37,219 nucleotides of DNA from Bacillota bacterium (GTDB taxonomy: Bacteria > Bacillota > Limnochordia > DTU087). Both the position numbers and the translations under genes were made by a program. The DNA lies in NCBI GenBank assembly GCA_012839845.1, contig DUMM01000079.1, forward strand, positions 1-37,219, given 5' to 3'. Of this stretch, positions 16,158-24,270 are shown in pieces (position 1 is the first letter of the stretch; each line of letters starts with the position of its first letter). Below the pieces are notes generated by a model. It ran no database searches. It was not told the origin of the DNA and saw only the letters and a program-made list of their open reading frames with translations.

Positions 16158-17540
16158 ATGGCCAGGCCGAGGAAGAAGTACGTCTGCTACAACTGCGGTC
16201 ACGAGACGATGCAGTGGTTTGGAAGATGCCCTGGCTGCCAAGAGTGGAACACCTTGGTGGAGGAAATCCAACCCCAAAGCAGCGCTCCTGCCGTCCGCAC
16301 TCCTGGGGCAAAGCGGACTCATTCCCGTCCACTGCCCCTTTCACAGCTTGATGTTATTTCCCAACATCGGCAGCCCACTGGACTTGCTGAATTGGATAGA
16401 GTCTTAGGCGGAGGCATAGTGCCCGGTGGTGTGGTATTGGTGGGCGGTGAGCCCGGAGCAGGCAAGTCTACCCTGCTGCTGCAGGTTGCCGGCTATCTAG
16501 CAGCCGGCGGCCGGCAGGTTCTTTATGTTTCCGGTGAAGAATCCGGTCCCCAAATCAGACTACGGGCCGATCGGCTGGGTATTTGTCAGGATTCACTGTT
16601 TATCCTCACTGAAGTGGATGTAGAAGCAGTCATCGGGCATGCAGTTCAGCTGCAGCCGGCGTTGGTCGTTATTGACTCTATACAGACCATGATGCATCCG
16701 GGAATCGACTCCCCGCCGGGCAGCATGGTACAGGTGAGGGAAACAGCCTCCCGGCTGATTGCTGCCGCCAAAGAAGAGACCATCCCCATCTTCTTAGTTG
16801 GACACGTGAATAAAGGCGGCTCCATTGCCGGCCCTAAGGTATTGGAGCACGCTGTGGATACAGTCCTCTATTTCGAGGGCGACCGTCGGGCAAGCTTCCG
16901 GATTCTCCGGGCAGTCAAGAACCGCTACGGATCCACGAACGAGATCGGGGTTTTCCAGATGGGAAGCAAAGGCCTGGAACCCGTCGACAATCCCTCGTCT
17001 TTCTTTCTGGCGGAACGGCCCCAGCGGGTGCCGGGTTCTGTAGTTACAGCCTGTATGGAGGGCACCAGGCCGCTGTTGGTGGAAGTTCAGGCTCTGGTGG
17101 GACCAAGCCCCTTTGGCGGCACTCCCAGGCGTCAATCTACCGGTGTCGAACCTAGAAGGCTGGCTATGATCCTGGCGGTCTTGGAGAAGCGCTGCGGTCT
17201 GCAGCTGCAGACCCAAGACGTGTACGTAAATGCCGCCGGTGGAGTGCGAATTGAGGAGCCGGGGGCGGATTTGGCGGTGGCAGTCGCTGTAGGCAGCAGC
17301 TACTATAACAGGCCTGTGGATGCCGACACCATAATTGTTGGAGAGATAGGGCTGGCCGGTGAAGTCCGCAGTGTGCCCTACGGCGATATCCGCTTGGCGG
17401 AGGCAGCGAGATTGGGGTTTAACAGAGCCATTGTTCCAGCAAGTGTGTACCATTCGGCGGCCGGCAGCGGCCTTGAACTGGAACTTGTAGCTGTCCGTTC
17501 CCTGGCCCAAGGCCTGGAGCTGGCCCTGCCCCGTTCATAG
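16158..17540 (+). CDS. radA: DNA repair protein RadA
   Basis: Branch-migration helicase in recombinational repair, 460 aa, normal size. N-terminal zinc finger YNCGHETMQWFGRCPGC (Cys 10, 13, 24, 27), RecA-like ATPase with GGEPGAGKST (~96-105), the RadA-specific KNRYGSTNEIG motif (254-258) and a C-terminal Lon-protease-like domain (GVRIEEPGADLAVAVAV). ATG with a gggggaag SD. It is followed 31 nt later by disA, the usual Firmicutes pairing, consistent with RadA's known influence on DisA. Confidence 0.96.
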   Translation: MARPRKKYVCYNCGHETMQWFGRCPGCQEWNTLVEEIQPQSSAPAVRTPGAKRTHSRPLPLSQLDVISQHRQPTGLAELDRVLGGGIVPGGVVLVGGEPGAGKSTLLLQVAGYLAAGGRQVLYVSGEESGPQIRLRADRLGICQDSLFILTEVDVEAVIGHAVQLQPALVVIDSIQTMMHPGIDSPPGSMVQVRETASRLIAAAKEETIPIFLVGHVNKGGSIAGPKVLEHAVDTVLYFEGDRRASFRILRAVKNRYGSTNEIGVFQMGSKGLEPVDNPSSFFLAERPQRVPGSVVTACMEGTRPLLVEVQALVGPSPFGGTPRRQSTGVEPRRLAMILAVLEKRCGLQLQTQDVYVNAAGGVRIEEPGADLAVAVAVGSSYYNRPVDADTIIVGEIGLAGEVRSVPYGDIRLAEAARLGFNRAIVPASVYHSAAGSGLELELVAVRSLAQGLELALPRS

Positions 17541-17571
17541 GTCCAAATGCGTAAGATAAGGGGGGACGACC

Positions 17572-18654
17572 ATGAAGGATCCCAGGTCAACTCCAGATGA
17601 ACAGATGCTGAAGACAGTTTGGATGCTGGCTCCGGGGACCATGCTGTACGAGGGTTTAGAAAACATCCTGCGGGCCCGTACCGGTGCTCTGATTGTCGTT
17701 GGTGACAGCGAACAGGTGTTGGACCTGGTTGATGGAGGTTTCCGGATCGATACAGAAATGCGCCCAACTGCTTTGTATGAACTGGCTAAGATGGATGGGG
17801 CAATTGTCCTCAGCAGCGATGCCAAGCGGATTCTCTATGCCAATGCTCAGCTCAACCCCGATCCCCTGATTCCAACCTTCGAAACCGGTACGCGGCACCG
17901 CACTGCCGAGCGGGTGGCAAAGCAAACAGGGGAGCTGGTAATTTCTATTTCTCAGCGCCGGAATGTCATCACACTCTATAAAGGCAATTTTAAATACGTA
18001 ATGCGGGATATCAGCGTGATTTTGACCAAGGCCAATCAGGCGCTGCAGACTTTAGAGAAATATAAGAGCGTGTTGGAGCAGGGATTGACCAATATCAGTG
18101 CCCTTGAATTTGAGGATCTGGTGACTTTGGCCGATGTTGCTCAAGTGCTGCAGAGAGCTCAGATGGTGGAACGCATAGCCGGCGAGATCGAGAAGTACGT
18201 GGCGGAGCTGGGCACCGAGGGACGGCTGGTCAATATGCAGCTGGAAGAGCTGATGGTAGATGTCAAAGATCAGGGGCTTCTGGTTGTAAAGGACTATCTA
18301 GCCCCCGGCAAGGAAGAAACAGCCGACCAAGTATGGGAATCCCTGGGATACTGGAGCGCAGAGGAACTCTTGGATCTGTCTCAGATTGCCCGGGCGCTGG
18401 GCTATAGCGGCGGCATCGGCAGCCTCGATACGCCTGTAACTCCTAGAGGCTATCGGATTCTTACCAAGATCCCGAGACTGCCCATGCCTGTCGTGGAAAA
18501 TCTCATTACTGCTTTCCAGAACCTTCCCAACATAATGGCCGCCAGTACCGATGAGCTTGATGATGTAGAAGGCATCGGTGAAGTGAGGGCTAAGGCTATC
18601 CAGGAAGGCTTGCGGCGGCTGCGGGAGCAGGCTCTCTTGGATCGGCATATTTAG
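17572..18654 (+). CDS. disA: DNA-integrity scanning diadenylate cyclase DisA
   Basis: Makes c-di-AMP from two ATP while surveying DNA for branched structures. 360 aa: N-terminal DAC domain with the catalytic DGA (residues 75-77) and GTRHR (106-110) motifs both intact, a helical linker, and a C-terminal helix-hairpin-helix DNA-binding domain (DELDDVEGIGEVRAKAI). ATG follows a ggggggac purine tract. Co-transcribed with radA. Confidence 0.96.
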   Translation: MKDPRSTPDEQMLKTVWMLAPGTMLYEGLENILRARTGALIVVGDSEQVLDLVDGGFRIDTEMRPTALYELAKMDGAIVLSSDAKRILYANAQLNPDPLIPTFETGTRHRTAERVAKQTGELVISISQRRNVITLYKGNFKYVMRDISVILTKANQALQTLEKYKSVLEQGLTNISALEFEDLVTLADVAQVLQRAQMVERIAGEIEKYVAELGTEGRLVNMQLEELMVDVKDQGLLVVKDYLAPGKEETADQVWESLGYWSAEELLDLSQIARALGYSGGIGSLDTPVTPRGYRILTKIPRLPMPVVENLITAFQNLPNIMAASTDELDDVEGIGEVRAKAIQEGLRRLREQALLDRHI

Positions 18655-18726
18655 GGACCAATGAAAATGTACGAAAGACAGCCTAATATGGCGATTTGCG
18701 TCAAAAACTGCAGAAGAGGCCAGGGA

Positions 18727-18756
18727 TTGACAGTTTCTGACGTTTGATGTTACAAT
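18727..18756 (+). promoter_or_regulatory. Strong sigma-A promoter of carD
   Basis: Perfect TTGACA (18727-18732), an 18-nt spacer and TACAAT (18751-18756). The start of transcription should be near 18763. Confidence 0.85.
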
Positions 18757-18769
18757 AAAGTAGGGTTCG

Positions 18770-18788
18770 TATAGCCATATTGGCTATA
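18770..18788. repeat. Inverted repeat in the carD leader
   Basis: tatagcca-tat-tggctata is a perfect 8-bp inverted repeat with a 3-nt centre. It lies just past the predicted transcription start and 4 nt before the carD ggaggt SD, so it can act as a DNA operator or a small RNA hairpin. Confidence 0.55.
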
Positions 18789-18805
18789 GATTGGAGGTCC
18801 CTTTG

Positions 18806-19282
18806 GTGTTCAATGTCGGTGATAAGGTAGTCTATCCTATGCATGGCGCTGGTATTATCGAGGCCATCGAGGAGCGGGAGGTTCTGGGCAACAGGCAGAA
18901 ATACTACATCATGAAACTTCCCATCGGCGACATGCAGGTCATGGTCCCCATGGAGAGCGCTGAGGATGTCGGCTTAAGGGAGATCATCGACCATGAGGGA
19001 GTAAAAAAGGTTATTGAGATCCTCAAGGGCAAGAAGACCAAGATGTCTTCCAATTGGAATAGACGATATAGAGCCAATATGGAGAAAATTCGGTCTGGCG
19101 ACATCTTTGAAGTGGCGGAGGTGGTCCGCAACCTAGCTATCAGGGATGCCGAAAAAGGGCTGTCAACTGGCGAGAAAAAGATGCTGGATAGTGCCAAGCA
19201 GATTCTTATCAGTGAATTGGTGTTGGCTCAAGACGCAACAGAGGAGGAGATCGAGGCGCTCATAGAGGAATGTCTCGGATAA
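18806..19282 (+). CDS. carD: CarD-family transcription regulator
   Basis: A 158-aa RNA-polymerase-binding regulator of the CarD/CdnL family. N-terminal Tudor-like RNAP-interaction domain (FNVGDKVVYPMHGAGIIEAIEE), then a helical C-terminal domain that binds DNA upstream of the -10 in characterised members. The track starts at TTG 18791, which overlaps the ggaggt SD; GTG 18806, 7 nt after the SD, gives the standard N-terminus. It has its own promoter and terminator, so it is monocistronic. Confidence 0.9.
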   Translation: MFNVGDKVVYPMHGAGIIEAIEEREVLGNRQKYYIMKLPIGDMQVMVPMESAEDVGLREIIDHEGVKKVIEILKGKKTKMSSNWNRRYRANMEKIRSGDIFEVAEVVRNLAIRDAEKGLSTGEKKMLDSAKQILISELVLAQDATEEEIEALIEECLG

Positions 19283-19283
19283 G

Positions 19284-19310
19284 GCGTCAGGTGCGACCTG
19301 GCGCGTTTTT
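19284..19310 (+). terminator. carD terminator
   Basis: gcgtcagg (19284-19291) pairs with cctggcgc (19297-19304, one G-T pair), then gttttt. Confidence 0.85.
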
Positions 19311-19408
19311 GTCCCCGGCAAGATGAAGCAATATGCGCTGACCTTGCAATCCTAGGGGTAATGTTTTGGTTGGTTTTGGGACAGACTGTGTAAAGGAGGT
19401 GAAAAATT

Positions 19409-20506
19409 ATGTTTAGGTTCATCCTGAAGCTGGTATTCGTCCTTGTGGGTGCTGGCATTCTGCGTCAAGCAGCTGCTCATTTATTGAATGCAGGGCTGTG
19501 GCTTAACCCGGCGGTTAATAGTAGTCGGGTTTTGTTGTGGGCATCGGCAATAGGTGCAGTTCTCGGCTTAATCATCGGCCCCCGGATCATAAATAAACTG
19601 GAGCAGGCGATGGGCCGGCTCATTTCCAGTCTCAACCGGACCTCACCTTACGATCTGGTTGTCGGAGCCGCAGGCTTAGTTGTAGGATTGCTCATCGGAA
19701 TCCTGGCTACTCTTCCTATTCCTGACCACGTACCAATCATTGGAGAATACGTCCCTTTAGTTGCAACACTGACCATCGGATATATAGCAATGGCGGTGGC
19801 TTTGAAGAAAAAAGAGGAATTATTGAGTTTATTCAATCTGTTCCCCCGTTCAGTGGATAAGCAGCACGGGCGGGAGCGGCGTTTCTTTGGGCAGAAAGTA
19901 GCATGCAAGATTCTAGACACCAGTGTAATCATCGACGGCAGGATTGCGGATATCTGCCGCACCGGGTTTCTTGAAGGTACGCTGATTGTCCCGGGTTTTG
20001 TCCTGGAAGAACTGCAGCGTATCGCCGACTCTTCCGATGTGCTGAAGCGCAACCGAGGAAGGCGGGGGCTGGACATTCTCAACAAGATGCAAAAGGAACC
20101 GGGAGTCACCATCAAGATCGACTACCGGGACTTTGATGACATTGCTGAAGTAGATACCAAACTGCTTCGCCTGGCCAAGGTGCTGGGTGCCAAGGTAGTA
20201 ACCAATGACTACAACTTGAACAAGGTGGCAGAACTGCAGGGAATACCGGTGCTGAACATCAATGAACTGGCCAATGCCGTCAAGCCCATAGTCCTGCCGG
20301 GAGAAGAAATGGTCGTGCATGTGATCAAAGACGGAAAAGAACAGGGACAAGGTGTTGCTTACTTAGATGACGGGACTATGATCGTGGTAGATGGGGGCCG
20401 CAAGTACATCGGAGAAGATGTGGGCGTTATGGTAACCAGCGTCCTGCAGACAGCTGCGGGAAGGATGATTTTCGCCAAGCCCAAGGCTATGGAAAAGGCA
20501 TTGTAA
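19409..20506 (+). CDS. PIN-TRAM membrane protein (YacL family)
   Basis: 365 aa. The N-terminal ~135 residues hold about four membrane helices. A PIN nuclease-fold domain follows (CKILDTSVIIDGRIADIC, with Asp170 in the first acidic motif; VTNDYNLNK near the end), and a C-terminal TRAM domain (EEMVVHVIKDGKEQGQGVAYLDDGTMIVV) suggests RNA binding. It resembles Bacillus YacL, found in the same chromosomal position between disA/carD and ispD. A membrane-tethered RNase is the likely role, but no substrate is established. The ATG follows a strong aaaggaggtg SD. Confidence 0.88.
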   Translation: MFRFILKLVFVLVGAGILRQAAAHLLNAGLWLNPAVNSSRVLLWASAIGAVLGLIIGPRIINKLEQAMGRLISSLNRTSPYDLVVGAAGLVVGLLIGILATLPIPDHVPIIGEYVPLVATLTIGYIAMAVALKKKEELLSLFNLFPRSVDKQHGRERRFFGQKVACKILDTSVIIDGRIADICRTGFLEGTLIVPGFVLEELQRIADSSDVLKRNRGRRGLDILNKMQKEPGVTIKIDYRDFDDIAEVDTKLLRLAKVLGAKVVTNDYNLNKVAELQGIPVLNINELANAVKPIVLPGEEMVVHVIKDGKEQGQGVAYLDDGTMIVVDGGRKYIGEDVGVMVTSVLQTAAGRMIFAKPKAMEKAL

Positions 20507-20538
20507 CCAAATTATAAGCTGGTCATAGTTAGGAATCA

Positions 20539-20573
20539 GGGTCTCGCTGGATCGGATCAGCGGGGCCCTTTTG
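20539..20573 (+). terminator. Terminator after the PIN-TRAM gene
   Basis: gggtctcgctg (20539-20549) pairs with cagcggggccc (20558-20568, two G-T pairs), followed by TTTT and further T. Confidence 0.8.
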
Positions 20574-20641
20574 ATTGCCAAGGTGTGGGAGGCTTCAGTG
20601 ACTGTAAGCTAAACTTGCAGGCGAGGGGGAGTAGAGCCGTA

Positions 20642-21850
20642 ATGGGAAGAGTAACAGCTGTTGTGCCGGCAGCGGGAAAAGGACTGCGGATGGGGCTTGA
20701 AAGTCCGGGGAAGCAGTTTGCAGACCTGGGAGGCAAGCCGGTCCTTGCCCATACATTGACGGCTTTAGCTGCTGCAGAGGCGGTTGATGGGATAATTGTG
20801 GTGACGGGGAAGGAGCAGATCCCTTTAGCCAGGCGTTTGGTGCAAGACTATCCTGTGGGCAAAGTGCACGATATAGTACCGGGGGGCGACACCCGGCAGG
20901 AATCGGTACGGCTGGGGCTCAGCCGAGTTCCTTGCGACACGGAGATAGTTGTAGTACACGACGGCGCCAGGCCCTTGGTAGAGCCGGTCCTGGTTAATCA
21001 GGTCATCGAGGCCGCGCGGGAGTACGGGGCGGCGGGTGCGGCAGTGCCGGTGAAAGACACCATCAAAGTAAGCGACGAAGCGGGATTCGTCATCTCTACT
21101 CCGTCGAGGGATAGATTGTGGGCCATTCAAACTCCTCAGGCCTTTCGCTGTGAACTCCTCAAGGAGGCACATCGGCAGGCTCAAGCCCAGGGCTATGAGG
21201 GTACCGATGACTGCATGCTGGTGGAAAAGCTGGGTCGGCCGGTTAAGCTGGTTTTGGGCAGCTACCGGAACATCAAGCTGACAACACCGGAAGATATGAT
21301 TATCGCCGCAGCTCTGCTGGAGGCCGCTGCCAAGGGGCAGTCTCGGGAGGACAGGGGGCCCATGCCGAGACCTCGGGTTGGGTGGGGATATGATGTTCAT
21401 CAGCTGGTGGAAGGCCGCCCCCTGATTCTGGGAGGTGTTGCTGTCCCCCATGAAAAGGGCCTCTTGGGCCACTCCGATGCCGATGTACTGCTCCATGCGG
21501 TGATGGACGCGCTGCTTGGGGCGCTGGCCTTAGGTGATATAGGTCAGTATTTCCCCGACACCGACCCCAAGTGGCGGGGGGCCAGCAGTCTGGAGCTCCT
21601 GCGGCAGGTGGGCAGCATCATAGCCTCGGTCCAAACCCGCAAACCTGTTATTTCCCACATCGACTGCGTGATTATCGCCGAGCGGCCCAGACTAGCCGCT
21701 CATATTCCCCAAATGCGCAGAAACATTGCAGAGGCTTTGCAGCTGGACATCGATCAGGTGAGCATCAAGGCCACAACATCCGAGGGTTTGGGGCCGGCGG
21801 GGCGGGGCGAGGGAATCATCGCCCAGGCGGCAGCTCTGGTTTTGGCATAA
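20642..21850 (+). CDS. ispDF: Bifunctional IspD-IspF fusion (MEP pathway)
   Basis: 402 aa carrying two non-consecutive MEP-pathway enzymes. Residues 1-~230 are IspD (CTP + MEP to CDP-ME): [11 protein letters not shown]...[20 protein letters not shown]. Residues ~241-402 are IspF (cyclodiphosphate synthase): GWGYDVHQL with the metal Asp/His, [19 protein letters not shown], and a C-terminal [16 protein letters not shown] short charged linker (QSREDRG) joins them with no stop or frameshift. The start is ATG 20642 after gaggggga; the track's longer N-terminus lacks family similarity. Firmicutes usually carry ispD and ispF as adjacent separate genes; the fused form is well known in some Proteobacteria. 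An ATG with a purine-rich upstream (21361 area) opens the IspF part, so internal initiation is possible. Confidence 0.93.
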   Translation: MGRVTAVVPAAGKGLRMGLESPGKQFADLGGKPVLAHTLTALAAAEAVDGIIVVTGKEQIPLARRLVQDYPVGKVHDIVPGGDTRQESVRLGLSRVPCDTEIVVVHDGARPLVEPVLVNQVIEAAREYGAAGAAVPVKDTIKVSDEAGFVISTPSRDRLWAIQTPQAFRCELLKEAHRQAQAQGYEGTDDCMLVEKLGRPVKLVLGSYRNIKLTTPEDMIIAAALLEAAAKGQSREDRGPMPRPRVGWGYDVHQLVEGRPLILGGVAVPHEKGLLGHSDADVLLHAVMDALLGALALGDIGQYFPDTDPKWRGASSLELLRQVGSIIASVQTRKPVISHIDCVIIAERPRLAAHIPQMRRNIAEALQLDIDQVSIKATTSEGLGPAGRGEGIIAQAAALVLA

Positions 21851-21861
21851 CCAGTGCATGG

Positions 21862-21921
21862 AACCCTCATTTTTTACCCATACTAGGTATGCATGGCAGC
21901 AGTTGGGTGAAAAGGAGGGTT
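21862..21921 (+). promoter_or_regulatory. Leader hairpin that would sequester the rlpA SD
   Basis: 21862-21880 (aaccctcattttttaccca) can pair with 21904-21921 (tgggtgaaaaggagggtt): seven pairs, one mismatch, five pairs, one bulge, five pairs. The aggagg SD of rlpA lies almost entirely in the 3' strand. The apex contains catac-tag-gtatg, another inverted repeat. Confidence 0.5.
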
Positions 21922-21927
21922 TTGCAA

Positions 21928-22719
21928 TTGCAGCGACTTATCAGCCTGATACTCAGCCTGATCTTAATCTTTACTGTCGGAAGCGGGTTGGTCCGGGAAC
22001 TCTACTCTGTAGGGGATGTAATAATGGCCGGTGAGAGCATCGGTGTCCGCCAAACCCGCATTGGCGGAAGGGAGGTAGGTGAGGTTCTGGTCAACGGCCA
22101 AGTCGTCCTGCGGGTGAGGACCAGTGCAGGAGGCCTTACTCCCTTCCAGCGGGCAGCGGTTATAGCCGGCCGGATAGCTGCCTGCGCAGGGGAAGGGTAT
22201 CGTCCTGATGCCATTCTGCCGGATGTAGTCAACGGCAGCAATGCTGTCAGCTGGAGAGGAGAATTGATCGCAACAGTGGATGCTGCCCACGCCAAACTAA
22301 ACAATACCACTCCCTACCTGCTGGCCAAAGTCTGGGCCAACAACATGCGGCGGGCATTTGGTTGTGCCTCCGTTCCTACCGAATATGTCTTGGACGATGC
22401 CAATGGTGAAGTGATCACTGCTTTCTGCACAGCCTCTTGGTACGGCGACGGATTGGACGGTCAGGTTACCGCCAGCGGTGAGCTGTTTGACAGCTCGGCT
22501 CTTACCGCTGCCCACCGCTATCTCCCCTTTGGCACACGGGTGCGGGTTACCAACCTGTATAACGGCAAGAGCGTAGTGGTGGTCATTAACGATCGAGGGC
22601 CCTATGTGAAAGGCAGAGCCATAGACCTCTCAAAAGGAGCCGCAATTGCTCTGGGCATGAAAGAACAGGGCATCGGTCCAGTCAAATTGGAGGTCATGGG
22701 GTCAGGGAGGGTTATCTAA
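21928..22719 (+). CDS. RlpA-like double-psi beta-barrel exported protein
   Basis: 263 aa. An N-terminal hydrophobic segment (LISLILSLILIFTVGSGL) acts as signal peptide or anchor. Residues ~30-160 are an unfamiliar extracellular region. Residues ~165-262 are a double-psi beta-barrel RlpA domain: TASWYGDGLDGQ, LTAAHRYLPFGTRVRVTN, NDRGPYVKGRAIDLS with the conserved Asp233. Relatives cleave or bind peptidoglycan. The track ORF runs back into ispDF in another frame; TTG 21928, 9 nt after aggagg, is the best start (TTG 21922 is too close). Its stop overlaps the next ATG by one base (taATG), so the two are translationally coupled. Confidence 0.78.
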   Translation: MQRLISLILSLILIFTVGSGLVRELYSVGDVIMAGESIGVRQTRIGGREVGEVLVNGQVVLRVRTSAGGLTPFQRAAVIAGRIAACAGEGYRPDAILPDVVNGSNAVSWRGELIATVDAAHAKLNNTTPYLLAKVWANNMRRAFGCASVPTEYVLDDANGEVITAFCTASWYGDGLDGQVTASGELFDSSALTAAHRYLPFGTRVRVTNLYNGKSVVVVINDRGPYVKGRAIDLSKGAAIALGMKEQGIGPVKLEVMGSGRVI

Positions 22720-23669
22720 TGGCCCAATCCAGCAATGCGGCTAAGGGCTTGGCGGCAGTCAAGCTGCCCTTTGCGGCGGCTGGTGCCTTTATCGCGCTCT
22801 GCTTGGCATTCTGGGTTGCTACGGCAGCAGCTGCGGCAAATGGGGTTGCAGTATGGGGAGCAGACTTGTCCCCTTCGGAAAAGACCAAGATAGTCCAGCT
22901 GATGGGCATTGAGCCCAGTGACATAGCTCTGGAGCTGACTGTGACCAATGCCGAAGAGCATGCCCTGTTGGGAAGTACAGTACCCGCCTCCTATCTGGGC
23001 ACCCGGGCTGTGTCATCAGCCTATGTGCGTCCCCTGGAGGCAGGAAAGGGCCTGAAGATTACAACTCACAACATCACCTGGGTTTCCAAGCGGATGTTTG
23101 CTCAGGCGCTGGTAACAGCCGGGATGCGAGACGCGGAGGTAATTGCAGCGGCTCCGGTACCGGTTTCGGGCACAGCAGCTTTGACCGGCATCTTCAAGGC
23201 CTTCGAGACGGCATCCGGTGATGAGCTTCCCCGCAGAGCCAAGGAGCTGGCCGGCGAGGAGCTATACATCACCCGAGAGGTAGGGGAGTCCATCGGCCAG
23301 GAGCAAGCCGGCCGGCTGATGGAAATGGTGAAAAGACAGGTTGTGGAGCAGGGGCTGACCGACGAAGAACAGGTTATTGAGGTTGTCCGCAGGATAGCCG
23401 CTGACCTGGACTTGAGCCTTACGGAAAGGGAAATTGAGAGAATCGCCTCCCTGATGTCCAAGCTCCAGGAATTGGACCTCAAGCTGGATGATCTGGACAG
23501 GCAGCTTCGTCAAATATCCGACAATGTCAGCATCCTTGCAGAAGGGCAAAGAGGCCTGCGGAGTTCTTTAGCTGCCTGGCTGCAGCAGCTTCTGGATTTC
23601 TTGGCCCGGCTCTTGGAGCAGCTGATGTCCTTTGCTGGCGGTGTTCTTAAGCGGCTGCTGCCGGCCTAA
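22719..23669 (+). CDS. DUF1002-family exported protein
   Basis: 316 aa with a signal peptide or anchor (residues ~15-42, ending in TAAAAANG). The body matches my memory of the DUF1002 family: VWGADLSPSEKTKIVQLMG, VTNAEEHALLGSTVPASYLGTRAVSSAYV, THNITWVSKRMFAQALVTAG, PVSGTAALTGIFKAFE. The C-terminal ~100 residues are an acidic coiled-coil-like helix followed by an amphipathic/hydrophobic tail. No activity is known for the family. One-base overlap with the RlpA-like gene implies a joint envelope role. The 3' end converges on the DUF441 gene with a 16-nt gap. Confidence 0.75.
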   Translation: MAQSSNAAKGLAAVKLPFAAAGAFIALCLAFWVATAAAAANGVAVWGADLSPSEKTKIVQLMGIEPSDIALELTVTNAEEHALLGSTVPASYLGTRAVSSAYVRPLEAGKGLKITTHNITWVSKRMFAQALVTAGMRDAEVIAAAPVPVSGTAALTGIFKAFETASGDELPRRAKELAGEELYITREVGESIGQEQAGRLMEMVKRQVVEQGLTDEEQVIEVVRRIAADLDLSLTEREIERIASLMSKLQELDLKLDDLDRQLRQISDNVSILAEGQRGLRSSLAAWLQQLLDFLARLLEQLMSFAGGVLKRLLPA

Positions 23670-23685
23670 ACGCGGATATCGGCTG

Positions 23686-24132
23686 TCAGCGGCTGAACAG
23701 TTCAGTCAAGAGTGCGGCCATACCTGCTGCCACCAATGGACCTACCGGAATGCCGTCAAAGAATGTGGCGCCGATAATGGTACCTATCACCAGCCCGGTG
23801 ATGCTTTCCGGGTGTGTTTTCAAGAGGCTAAGCCCCTTGGCACCTAGATAAGCACCGGCGATGCCTCCGAGGATGGCTGCAGTACCCTGGGGAGTGATGA
23901 ACGCGCCTACCAAATCCCTGCTGGTTAACTCCCCAGCGGCAAAGGGCGTCAAGATGGCAAAGATAAGAAGAGTGAGCCCTGCCCGAAAGCCTGGCCCTTC
24001 GAGGTACGGCAAGACCCAGTGAATGCCCAAGAGGCGGATTAACAAAAGGCCGGCGGCAGAGACAGAAACAAGGCGGTTGTCTCCAATCACTCCCAGAAAG
24101 AGCAAGAACAAGAGGCATAAATCGTGGAACAC
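23686..24132 (-). CDS. DUF441 / UPF0756 membrane protein
   Basis: 148 aa with about four membrane helices, resembling the YeaL/DUF441 family: FLGVIGDNRLVSVSAAGLLLIRLLG, LTSRDLVGAFITPQGTAAILGGIAGAYLGAKGL, VIGTIIGATFFDGIPVGPLVAAG. The start is GTG, with an aggagggg SD 6-7 nt upstream. It is the last of four minus-strand genes (comA, micro-protein, yeiH, this one), 138 nt after yeiH, so it is probably but not certainly in the same transcript. Function unknown. Confidence 0.75.
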   Translation of the reverse strand: MFHDLCLLFLLFLGVIGDNRLVSVSAAGLLLIRLLGIHWVLPYLEGPGFRAGLTLLIFAILTPFAAGELTSRDLVGAFITPQGTAAILGGIAGAYLGAKGLSLLKTHPESITGLVIGTIIGATFFDGIPVGPLVAAGMAALLTELFSR

Positions 24133-24270
24133 CCTGACCCCTCCTCTCTCCAGCGTATTCCCCCGGGCTCAGGAAAATGCTGGGCGAAGGGGGATTTGTC
24201 TTCTGGGCGCGGCAAAGGCAGCAGCTGCCCAGGGAGGCGGCACTGCTGCCTCATATCGGGGGAGGGGCTT

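Noticed and set aside
24133-24270. GC-rich inverted repeats between yeiH and the DUF441 gene as a terminator
   Set aside because: Several gaggc/gcctc and ggcagc pairings exist but none is followed by a T-run on the minus strand.
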